Of a stretch of 32,443 nucleotides of DNA, positions 1 through 7,024 are shown in pieces. Location of the stretch: assembly GCF_027568395.1 (NCBI RefSeq), contig NZ_JANKZL010000017.1:1-32443 (forward strand), in the 5' to 3' direction. A program made the translations under genes and the position numbers. Each line of letters opens with the position of its first letter. Positions within the stretch are counted from its first letter, which is position 1. The notes beneath the pieces were generated by a model. That model was not told where the DNA came from, did no database searches, and saw nothing but the letters and a program-made list of their open reading frames with translations. This DNA comes from Aminobacter sp. HY435 (GTDB lineage: Bacteria; Pseudomonadota; Alphaproteobacteria; Rhizobiales; Rhizobiaceae).

Positions 1-132
1 CATCGTGCCGCTGAGTTGCCGGTCTGGCTTCACAGATACAATTGGCATCGCCCGCATGGCAGCCTAAGGTCCAAAACACCCATCAGCCGCCTCGGCGTGA
101 CCGAGGACAACCTGTTGAGGCTCCACAGCTAG
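1..132 (+). pseudogene. IS481-family transposase, C-terminal fragment
   Basis: The frame starting at base 1 reads to a TAG at 130-132. It contains LHRYNWHRPHGSLRSKTP followed by RLGVTEDNLLRLHS, the typical C-terminus of IS481/IS3-like DDE transposases: the end of the integrase core (YNxxRPH) and a short tail. Only about 43 codons lie in the window and the rest is off the left edge, so it cannot be said whether the element is whole. Recognisable Mrr-derived sequence on the other strand begins within about 18 bp of the stop codon, so the right end of the element should fall near 133-150. No terminal inverted repeat can be confirmed because the other end is absent. The family call is from memory of the motif. 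Confidence 0.8.
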
Positions 133-147
133 GGTGCCCGCTCGCCC

Positions 148-358
148 GGATTCGGCGGTGTCGCGAGCACTCGCGGTGAAGGTCATGTGGTGACGAACAG
201 GCCCTTGGCAGCCTTGTGCCGGTCAAGACTGCGAAGAAATGGCGGATCGCGCCGGAACTTACGCTGTTGCCCGCTGCATAAGGTTTGGCCAGGACCGGCA
301 GCATCTGGTAACCAGGAATCTGAGCGGCAGGGTCACGCGGCTCCATTGGCTCCCTCAT
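148..358 (-). pseudogene. mrr: Mrr-type restriction endonuclease remnant
   Basis: Read on the minus strand, an ATG at 358 overlaps the hsdR-remnant stop (ATGA). It opens a frame with AAQIPGYQMLPVLAKPYAAG, which resembles the winged-helix N-terminus of Mrr. Sequence then jumps to SLDRHKAAKGLFVTT and, in a third frame, FTASARDTAES. The last two match the Mrr catalytic-domain segment that normally reads ...KGxFxTTSxFTxxAxD. The middle of the protein, including most of the PD-(D/E)XK core, is deleted. A missing base near 186 breaks the frame between VTT and FTAS. The C-terminus is cut off where the IS481-type transposase end begins. Mrr cleaves methylated DNA and often follows hsdR in type I loci. 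This copy cannot make a working enzyme. Confidence 0.75.
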
Positions 359-955
359 GTCAGCCCGGAATATCGATCGAAGAAGGCAGCCAGCTTGTCG
401 AGCACCGCTTGTTTCTTGGTAGCGTGGTCGTTGTCCTTCGAGAATCTCGACACCGGCGGCAGGATTCTGGTGATTGCGGTGCCGGTGGTCGGGATGCCGT
501 CATCGCGGAAAGCATTGTCGATGAAACTGCGGGTGGCTTCCGCGTCAAGGTTCTCGTCTGTGATGATGCGATCCAGTTCCTTGACTTTCTTCGCCGCCAT
601 GAAGGCCTGCCATTGGTGGCGAACAGGCTGTTGTAGTCACGGATCGCACCTTCAAGGAAATCGCGCGATCCCTGATCCAGTCCTTCGGTCTCGAATTCCT
701 CCTCGCCCAGCAATCCATCCACATCCCTTCATTGACGGCAAAGCCGTAGATCAGGCCGATCTTGAGGCGCTGAGCGGGCGGGATGTCCTTCTGCCGGTTG
801 GCGAACTCCGTGTAATAGCGTTTGGCCGCGTCGATGGAGGCGGTGGCGAAGATGGAATTGAAGCCGCTCAGGCGCTTGCCGGCGTGCCGGTAGCTGGCGC
901 TGCGTTTCGTCTTCTGGTCGAAATGTTCGCGGATATAGCCGGCACTCGCCCGGTC
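355..955 (-). pseudogene. hsdR: Type I restriction enzyme R subunit (HsdR) remnant, multiply disrupted
   Basis: Three minus-strand frames carry successive pieces of an HsdR C-terminal half. The first (about 955-728) has AGYIREHFDQKTKRS and GFNSIFATASIDAAKRYY. The second (about 722-612) has LLGEEEFETEGL and RDFLEGAIRDYNSLFATN. The third (about 612-355) has AAKKVKELDRIITDENLDAE and PTTGTAITRILPPVSRFS, ending FFDRYSGLT-stop. The frame changes near 722-728, and again near 612 together with loss of the part that normally links DYNxLF to the C-terminal helical domain. The N-terminal nuclease and most of the helicase motor are absent: homology stops near 955, where an in-frame TGA follows just upstream. 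HsdR is the ATP-driven translocase/nuclease of type I restriction. No hsdM or hsdS is visible. Confidence 0.85.
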
Positions 956-1023
956 AGGGGCTCAATCCGGCAGGCCGATATCGAGGCACTGTTTGCGGCG
1001 GTCCTCAACATGCGATACGAGCG

Positions 1024-1764
1024 CTACGCGCGCTTCCTTGCGAGGGACATCAATGTCCATCCAAATCCCATGCGTTCCTTCATTCTTTCGACGCGATTGC
1101 CGAAAATGGCGCGGACAGGAGCGTTCAACTTCCGCGAGTTGACCAGTCGCATGATCCCTTTGCCGGCAAGCGGCGAAACCGTAAACAGGTCCAGCTGTTC
1201 GAACTCAGGTTCCAGCAGCTCGGCAAGTTCGTGCCGGTAGACCCAACGGCGCAGCTGGCCGGATGCAGGTGGCGGGATGGCGTTGTATTTTTCGAGAACG
1301 TGCCGGTTTTGAGTTGCCAGCATCAAATAGCCGCCTGGCCGCAGATGGGAGGAAAGTTTACGGACGAAGGCTTGTTGATCGAAGACATGCGACAGGACCT
1401 CAAGGGTCACGATGACGTCGAATGTCGCTTTGCCAAAATCCACGGCCATGAAATCGCCCGGCGTGAATGTCACGTGCGGCCAACGCTTCGCCGCGCGGTT
1501 CAGCACCTCGTCGGAAAGATCGGTCGCCGTTACGTTGCCGTAGTGCGAAAGTGCCGGAGCGAACCAGCCACTGCCGCAGCCGACGTCCAGTATGTCTAGT
1601 TTTTTTTCGCCGATTGTGTCGAGCCAGCCCACAATGACTTCAGCCTGGCGGGCGCTGACCTCGCTTATCTGGTGCTCGCGATTGTCGGCGTTCCATCCAT
1701 TCCAGAACGCTGCCTGCAGTTTGATCGGCGCATCGCCTTCCGAAAAATTGTACGGCGTAGGCAT
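1024..1764 (-). CDS. Class I SAM-dependent methyltransferase
   Basis: A 246-residue protein with a Rossmann methyltransferase core. Motif I is LDVGCGSG (residues 59-66), followed by an acidic strand end (ATDLS) and a motif resembling DVIVTLEVLSHV, as in UbiG/Methyltransf_11-type enzymes. The substrate cannot be told from sequence. ATG at 1764 is preceded by a G-rich stretch (GTGGGGG) that can serve as ribosome binding site. The gene stands alone between the hsdR remnant, only about 70 bp from its stop, and tRNA-Ser. It belongs to the variable segment beside the tRNA but is itself intact. Function beyond methyl transfer is not assigned. Confidence 0.8.
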   Translation of the reverse strand: MPTPYNFSEGDAPIKLQAAFWNGWNADNREHQISEVSARQAEVIVGWLDTIGEKKLDILDVGCGSGWFAPALSHYGNVTATDLSDEVLNRAAKRWPHVTFTPGDFMAVDFGKATFDVIVTLEVLSHVFDQQAFVRKLSSHLRPGGYLMLATQNRHVLEKYNAIPPPASGQLRRWVYRHELAELLEPEFEQLDLFTVSPLAGKGIMRLVNSRKLNAPVRAIFGNRVERMKERMGFGWTLMSLARKRA

Positions 1765-2107
1765 GGTTTTCCCCCACGCTGCTACAGCTGGATTGCAGAT
1801 CAGGCATTCGCCCTTTGCCCAATATCCGATCCAAACGAGCCTTTCTCGTCAACTCAGTCATTCGGGTAGTGGTGTAATGCAACCTGGGGGCCGCAGTCGA
1901 GAAAGTTGCGACCGCTATTGGCAGTGGCTGCCGCCAGGTTGGTCGCCGAAATGCCGTGTTAGCCGACCTGTCGGTCCGGTGAATGTCGCTGGTCTCCATG
2001 CGGCAGGCAGGGTGAGCGAGCCAAATTAAGGTGGCTGATAGGGCGGCTGCGAAACTTCCGCAAACCAAACAGAAAAAACGACGTATTTTCCGCAGCTTGC
2101 AAAAATA
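1765..2107. other. Gap between methyltransferase and tRNA-Ser, no gene seen
   Basis: About 340 bp holding the upstream region of the methyltransferase and the 3' flank of the tRNA. Short T-rich stretches follow the tRNA in its direction of transcription (about 2101-2106 and 2070-2082), but no convincing hairpin terminator was found. No repeat of the tRNA 3' end was seen here. Confidence 0.5.
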
Positions 2108-2197
2108 TGGCGGAGGGAGTGGGATTCGAACCCACGGAGAACTTGCGCCCTCGACGGTTTTCAAGACCGTTGCCTTAAACCACTCGGCCATCCCTCC
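2108..2197 (-). tRNA. tRNA-Ser (anticodon UGA)
   Basis: The minus strand reads GGAGGGA at the 5' end (2197-2191), pairing with TCCCTCC (2118-2112), then discriminator G and an encoded CCA (2110-2108). The anticodon loop is CUUGAAA, giving UGA, which reads UCA and related serine codons. The long variable arm typical of type II tRNAs is present, and the T arm carries GGTTCGAATCC. Total length is 90 nt including CCA. The 3' end points left, toward the methyltransferase and restriction-gene remnants. Confidence 0.97.
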
Positions 2198-2532
2198 AAC
2201 TAGCTGACCTGATTGCGCTGCCTGTTCATCGCCCAGGCGGCAAAGGGCCTCGGCTAGATCGGCTGCGCATAGCAACTACTTGGCATTGCGAGTCGCGGTT
2301 ATAGCTGGCTGCAACGCGGCGTCAACCTGCTCGGATGTGCGCATCCGCATGCCACGATTGCGCCACAATCCCGCCCGTTTGGCACCACAGTCGATTAATA
2401 CGCTGGCAAGCATTTCCTGCGCACATGGGGGATGGGGAAGATGTGCGTAACGAGTTTTTGCATCTTCGGCGCGACGGTCATCTGATTCGACCCGAATTGC
2501 CCGAATAGCGTATGGCAGGGGACTTCAGGACT
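2198..2532. other. Divergent gap between tRNA-Ser and rlpA
   Basis: About 335 bp between two divergently transcribed units. It contains a good candidate promoter for the tRNA (2298-2325, minus). No convincing promoter for rlpA and no open frame with recognisable product was seen. Confidence 0.5.
2298..2325 (-). promoter_or_regulatory. Candidate sigma-70 promoter for tRNA-Ser
   Basis: On the minus strand TTGACG (2325-2320) and TATAAC (2303-2298) are separated by 16 bp, close to the housekeeping consensus. The expected start would be near 2290, giving a 5' leader of roughly 90 nt before the mature tRNA. This is pattern recognition only. Confidence 0.55.
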
Positions 2533-3831
2533 ATGCAGCATTCGACGCGGACGCGCTTGTATCGCGCAGCCTCGCTCACGGTCCTCGTCGCGACCGCGGC
2601 AATCGTTGCTGGCTGCGCCGCCAAGCCGACCCAGACGGCAGGCAAGAAGCGCCCCAAGGAGTATTTCGCCGAGTCCGAATACGGTGTGAAGGCCAGCCCG
2701 CGCGTCACCACCGCAATGTCGAACCTGCCGCGCGGCGGCGGACGTGACCAGACCGGCAAGCCCTACAAGGTTCGCGGCAAGTGGTACTATCCCAAGGAAG
2801 ACAAGAGCTACGCCTCGCTCGGCGCGGCCTCCTGGTATGGCGATGCGTTCCATGGCCGCCTGACCGCCAATGGCGAAATCTATGACATGACCCACCTGAC
2901 GGCGGCGCATCCGACCATGCCGCTGCCCAGCTATGCACGTGTCACCAACACCAAGAACGGCAGCTCGGTGATCGTTCGTGTCAACGATCGCGGCCCTTAC
3001 TCCCACGGGCGCGTCATCGACCTTTCCAAGCGCGCCGCCGAAATGCTCGACTATGCCCACAGCGGAACCGCCGCCGTGAAGGTGGAGTATGTCGGGCGCG
3101 CGCCGCTCGACGGCCAGGACGACCGGTACCTACTGGCCTCCTACCGCCCGGGCAAGGGCATGGGCGATCCGAGCAATATCGGCCTTCCGGCCGGTGTGAT
3201 GATCGCCATGAACGGTCCGACGCCGAGTGCCGACGTGGCGCCGGCGCCATCGTTCCCAGGCACGCTTTCGGATGCCGCAGCGACCGCTCCGGTGATCGCC
3301 ATGCAGGCCAATGCGCCAACAAGCACGCTCGGTGCGCAGGCGGCGCAGTTCGGGCAGCCGGCAATGGCTGCGCAGGGCGTTTCCGGCGGCGACGTCATCC
3401 TGCCCGAATTCGGACCGATCGCCCCGCAACGGCCCGATGGGCTGACGCCGACCAACATGGCGCTGGCGACGATGTCCTACGCCAGCAATGACGGTTCGAG
3501 CGCAGGGCGCGCCTTTGACGCGCTGAGCCGCAAGTCGATGTCGTCGGACGACATCGTCAACTCGTGGAAGCGGCTCAACCCCGGCCCCCGGGCCATGGAA
3601 TCGGCGCTGGAGGCATATATTTCCGCCGGCACCTTCTCGGATGGCGCGGAGGCGCAGCGCGTTGCCAAGGCGCTTTCGGCCTATGGCCGCACCGCGGTCG
3701 AGCAGGCCGAGTTCGAAGGCAAGACGTGGTATTCCGTCGATCTCTATTCCGACGGCCGCAACTCGCTCGACATCATGCTCAAGGCGGCATGGTCGCATGG
3801 CGCGCCCGACGCGTTCGCCGTTCACGACTGA
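2533..3831 (+). CDS. rlpA: Septal ring lytic transglycosylase RlpA family lipoprotein
   Basis: A 432-residue protein with a lipoprotein signal: basic N-terminus, hydrophobic stretch, then a lipobox ending VAG-C with Cys28 as the lipidated residue. It should be anchored in the outer membrane facing the periplasm. The double-psi beta-barrel domain follows, with ASWYG, LTANGEIYD and VNDRGPY; the last holds the catalytic Asp of RlpA-type transglycosylases that cut peptidoglycan strands lacking stem peptides. A long low-complexity Ala/Pro/Gly linker leads to a C-terminal region compatible with a divergent SPOR domain. The start at 2533 was chosen because AGGA lies just upstream and the signal peptide then has normal length; an in-frame ATG at 2512 is the alternative. 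The next gene also acts on cell wall. Confidence 0.87.
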   Translation: MQHSTRTRLYRAASLTVLVATAAIVAGCAAKPTQTAGKKRPKEYFAESEYGVKASPRVTTAMSNLPRGGGRDQTGKPYKVRGKWYYPKEDKSYASLGAASWYGDAFHGRLTANGEIYDMTHLTAAHPTMPLPSYARVTNTKNGSSVIVRVNDRGPYSHGRVIDLSKRAAEMLDYAHSGTAAVKVEYVGRAPLDGQDDRYLLASYRPGKGMGDPSNIGLPAGVMIAMNGPTPSADVAPAPSFPGTLSDAAATAPVIAMQANAPTSTLGAQAAQFGQPAMAAQGVSGGDVILPEFGPIAPQRPDGLTPTNMALATMSYASNDGSSAGRAFDALSRKSMSSDDIVNSWKRLNPGPRAMESALEAYISAGTFSDGAEAQRVAKALSAYGRTAVEQAEFEGKTWYSVDLYSDGRNSLDIMLKAAWSHGAPDAFAVHD

Positions 3832-3948
3832 CCCGTTTCGACACGGCAACTGTGGCTATCTGCCCGGCCACGGTTGATCCCGCTGCCCGAGGCCTGATAG
3901 GTTTGGCCAGCTCGACCCGAATACGGACCGAACGGGGCAGTATCTTCC

Positions 3949-5118
3949 ATGACTTCGAGATTTTTCAGGCCGTTCGCGTATCTGACCGGTGTGGTCGCCG
4001 TGGCATTGTCACTTGTGGGGCAGGCCGAGGCGCAGCTTTTCGAGACCAAGGCCGCGCAGGCCTACATGATCGACGCCGAAACAGGCACTGTGCTGTTCTC
4101 CAAGGCGCCGGACAAGGCGATGGCGCCGGCGTCGCTGGCCAAGCTGATGACGATGGAAGTGGTATTCAACGCCATCAAGACCGGCCGCTACAAGCTGAGC
4201 GACACGTTCGCCGTCAGCGAGAACGCCTGGCGAACCGGTGGTGCCGCATCGCGCGCCTCGACGATGTTTGCGGCGGTCAGGTCGCAGATTGCAATCGAGG
4301 ACCTGATCAAGGGCGTCACCGTGCAACTTGCCAATGACGGCTGCATCGTGCTCGCCGAAGGCATGGCCGGCTCGGAGGCCAATTTTGCGCTGCAGATGAC
4401 GGAGAGGGCGCGCGAGATCGGCCTTGAGACATCGACCTTCGTCAATTCGACCGGCCTGCCGGCGCCCGGACAGACGACCACGGTGCGCGAGCTCGCAGAA
4501 CTCGGCCTGCACCTGTGGCGGACCTATCCCGAGCTCTACGCCTACTACAGCCTGCCGGAATTCACCTGGAACAAGATCCTGCAGCGCAACCGCAATCCGC
4601 TGATCACCATGGACATCGGCGCCGATGGCCTTGCTGCCGGCTTCACGGAAGGCGAGGGCTTCGCCATCGTCGGATCGGTGAACCGCGAGGGCAGGCGGCT
4701 GTTTGCGGCCATGGCGGGCCTCGCCAGTGACCGCGAGCGCGCCGAGGAGGCGCGCAAGTTGCTGGATTGGGGCATGCGCTCGTTCGAAAAGACGGAGATC
4801 TTCGCTGCGGACGAGACTGTCGGCGAAGCGCAGGTTTTCGGCGGCACCACATCGCATGTACCACTGGTCGCGCAGAAGCCGATCTCGATTTTCCTGCCGA
4901 TCGCCAATCGCGAGCGGCTTGTCGCGCGTGTCGTCTATGATGGCCCGGTGCTGGCGCCGATCGCCAAGGGCACCCCGATCGGCACGCTGAAGGTGTGGAT
5001 CGGCGAGACGTTGAGCCAGGAGACGCCTCTCTACGCCGCCCAGGACGTCGAGGTCGGTTCGCTGCAAAGCCGCGCCCTCGACGCGGTCAAGGAACTGGCC
5101 ATCGGCTGGATGCGTTGA
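3949..5118 (+). CDS. D-alanyl-D-alanine carboxypeptidase family protein (PBP5/6-like) with altered active-site motifs
   Basis: A 389-residue protein with a Sec signal peptide ending near AEA-Q (about residue 29), an S11-family peptidase domain and a C-terminal beta-rich PBP5-type domain. The nucleophile box SLAK is intact (62-65). The position of the SXN motif reads L-A-N (127-129), in a context (NDGCIVLAEG) that otherwise matches the family. The position of KTG reads A-A-G (229-231), within DGLAAGFTEGEGF where the family usually has DGLKTGxTxxAGY. Two of three catalytic motifs are therefore changed. Active members trim the terminal D-Ala of peptidoglycan stem peptides in the periplasm. This one may be weak, altered in substrate, or non-enzymatic. 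No strong Shine-Dalgarno sequence precedes the ATG. Confidence 0.85.
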   Translation: MTSRFFRPFAYLTGVVAVALSLVGQAEAQLFETKAAQAYMIDAETGTVLFSKAPDKAMAPASLAKLMTMEVVFNAIKTGRYKLSDTFAVSENAWRTGGAASRASTMFAAVRSQIAIEDLIKGVTVQLANDGCIVLAEGMAGSEANFALQMTERAREIGLETSTFVNSTGLPAPGQTTTVRELAELGLHLWRTYPELYAYYSLPEFTWNKILQRNRNPLITMDIGADGLAAGFTEGEGFAIVGSVNREGRRLFAAMAGLASDRERAEEARKLLDWGMRSFEKTEIFAADETVGEAQVFGGTTSHVPLVAQKPISIFLPIANRERLVARVVYDGPVLAPIAKGTPIGTLKVWIGETLSQETPLYAAQDVEVGSLQSRALDAVKELAIGWMR

Positions 5119-5208
5119 GGTGATGGACAATTGAGCGTGTTGGCGTCATCAGGGCAGCGCAGCGAGCTTTACCAGGCTCAAGAAACAGCACGCAGGAAAG
5201 GCAGCGGA

Positions 5209-5883
5209 TTGGCGCGTGGATTCTTCATCACGTTCGAGGGCGGGGAAGGCGCTGGCAAATCGACCCAGATCGAGCGCCTGGCCGCCAAGCTGCGCGACAA
5301 GCGTTATGACATCCTCGTCACGCGCGAGCCGGGCGGATCACCCGGCGCGGAGGCTGTCCGGCATGTGCTGCTTTCGGGCGCCGCGGAGCCATTCGGGCCA
5401 GAGATGGAGGCACTGCTGTTCGCTGCGGCGCGGTCGGACCATGTCGAACAACTGATCCGGCCGGCAGTGGAGCGCGGCGCCATCGTGCTGTGCGACCGCT
5501 TCCTCGATTCTTCGCGCGTCTATCAGGGAGTTACGGGCAATCTCGATCCAAGCTTCATGGCCGCCGTCGAGCGTGTCGCCATCAACGGCATGATGCCCGA
5601 CCTGACCCTGATCCTCGACCTCGATCCGGTTGAAGGCCTGCGCCGCGCCACGGCGCGGCGTGGCCAGGACGTCGCCGACAGGTTCGAGAAAGAGACACTT
5701 GAGATCCATCAACGCCGGCGCGAGGCTTTTCTGGCGATCGCGGCGAGCGAACCCGAGCGCTGCGTGGTGATCGATGCCGCGCAAGCCCCGGAGGCGGTTG
5801 AAGACGCCATCACCGAAGCGGTGTTCGCGGCCCTCGAGGCACTGGCGTCCAGCGGCGAAAGCCGGGCGAGGGCCGACGCCTGA
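5209..5883 (+). CDS. tmk: Thymidylate kinase
   Basis: This enzyme phosphorylates dTMP to dTDP with ATP. The P-loop GEGAGKST (12-19) follows FITFEG, the DR(F/Y) motif appears as [13 protein letters not shown], and a LID-type arginine-rich segment ([13 protein letters not shown]) is present. TTG at 5209 was chosen because AGGAAAGG lies 8 nt upstream and the resulting 224 residues match the family. Reading from the earlier TTG at 5131 would add 26 residues before the conserved start (ARGFFITF) with no family support. The stop codon overlaps the holB start (TGATG), so the two are probably translationally coupled. Confidence 0.93.
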   Translation: MARGFFITFEGGEGAGKSTQIERLAAKLRDKRYDILVTREPGGSPGAEAVRHVLLSGAAEPFGPEMEALLFAAARSDHVEQLIRPAVERGAIVLCDRFLDSSRVYQGVTGNLDPSFMAAVERVAINGMMPDLTLILDLDPVEGLRRATARRGQDVADRFEKETLEIHQRRREAFLAIAASEPERCVVIDAAQAPEAVEDAITEAVFAALEALASSGESRARADA

Positions 5884-6935
5884 TGTTCGAACGTATCGCA
5901 CCTGAACAGCACGACACCCTCGATGGCGTGCCCGAACCAGCCGAGAACCCGCATCTGGTCGGTCACGGGCCGGCAGCGGCGATGCTTTTGTCGGCCTATC
6001 GCGCCGGCAAGCTGCCGCATGCGATCATCCTGACTGGCCCCGTCGGCATAGGCAAGGCGACGCTCGCCTTCCACCTTGCCTACCAGTTGCTCAAATACCC
6101 CCACCACCGGAACTGTCCCGAGACGCTCGACAGTCCGGATCCAAACTCCGGCTTGTACAGGCAGATTGCCAGCGGGGCGCATCCGGGAGTGCTGCATCTG
6201 ACGCGGCCAGGGAACGAAAAGACCAAGGGCTTCAAGTCAGTGGTGACGGTCGACGAGATCCGCAAAGTGTCGCGGTTTTTGTCGATGACCTCGCATGACG
6301 GCGGCTATAGGGTCGTCATCGTTGACCCTGCCGACGACATGAACACCAATGCTGCCAATGCGTTACTGAAGAATCTTGAAGAACCGCCTGCACGGACCCT
6401 GTTCGTCCTGATCGTCCATGCGCCGGGCCGCCTGTTGCCGACCATCCGTTCACGCTGCCAGACCGTCAGGCTGACGCCGCTGGATGAGAGGGACCTGATG
6501 GCGGCTTTCGCCGGAGCGGAACAGGCGATGCCGGACAGCGCCGATGAGCGGGCAGCGCTGGTCGCGCGTTCCGGCGGCAGCGTGCGCAATGCAATCCTGC
6601 TCACGCAGTATGGCGGGCTCGAGATCGCCGATGCGCTCGATCAGGTGGTGACCGGCGGTCGCACCAACATTACCGCCGCGCACAAGCTTGCCGACGCGGT
6701 GGCGGGCAGGGACGGCTCCATTCGCTTCGACATCTTCAACCGGCGCGCACTCGATCTCCTGGCCGATACAGCGTCGGAGGCGGCGTCGCATTCCGACCTG
6801 TCGCGCGCCAAAGCTTTGTCCGATGCTTGGCATGAGGCGCAGAACGCTATATCTGAAACCGAGACCTACAACCTCGACAAGAAGCAGCACGTCCTGACCA
6901 TGATCGATCGCCTGAATGCCGCAATGCGAATGTGA
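5883..6935 (+). CDS. holB: DNA polymerase III subunit delta-prime
   Basis: A 350-residue AAA+ clamp-loader subunit. The N-terminal module has GPVGIGKA (52-59), a P-loop in which the usual Ser/Thr after Lys is Ala. This is acceptable because delta-prime acts as a stator and does not need to hydrolyse ATP. The conserved NALLKNLEEPP and IRSRCQTVRL segments (SRC motif region) are present. The protein joins delta and the tau/gamma subunits to load the beta clamp. The start overlaps the tmk stop by one base, and the tmk-holB pair is a common bacterial arrangement. metG begins about 90 bp downstream. Confidence 0.93.
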   Translation: MFERIAPEQHDTLDGVPEPAENPHLVGHGPAAAMLLSAYRAGKLPHAIILTGPVGIGKATLAFHLAYQLLKYPHHRNCPETLDSPDPNSGLYRQIASGAHPGVLHLTRPGNEKTKGFKSVVTVDEIRKVSRFLSMTSHDGGYRVVIVDPADDMNTNAANALLKNLEEPPARTLFVLIVHAPGRLLPTIRSRCQTVRLTPLDERDLMAAFAGAEQAMPDSADERAALVARSGGSVRNAILLTQYGGLEIADALDQVVTGGRTNITAAHKLADAVAGRDGSIRFDIFNRRALDLLADTASEAASHSDLSRAKALSDAWHEAQNAISETETYNLDKKQHVLTMIDRLNAAMRM

Positions 6936-7024
6936 CGCTCGTCCGCCCGGGATGGCAATCGCCGCCCCGATGCGTTATCTGACCCGCGACCCTTTCCCAT
7001 TTCGACATTGACGACGGTCCACCC

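Noticed and set aside
1-2100. A second copy of the tRNA-Ser 3' end as an attachment-site repeat
   Set aside because: I looked for the T-arm and acceptor sequence in the left region and did not find it; a partner repeat would have to lie outside the window.
2395-3060. Minus-strand open frame opposite rlpA
   Set aside because: Overlaps the conserved RlpA core on the other strand and has no recognisable domain.
4009-5130. Minus-strand open frame opposite the DD-carboxypeptidase-like gene
   Set aside because: Shadow of the plus-strand gene, with Arg/Gln-rich low-information sequence and no motifs.
5131-5208. Longer thymidylate kinase start at TTG 5131
   Set aside because: Adds 26 residues not expected in the family; the TTG at 5209 has a strong AGGAAAGG upstream.
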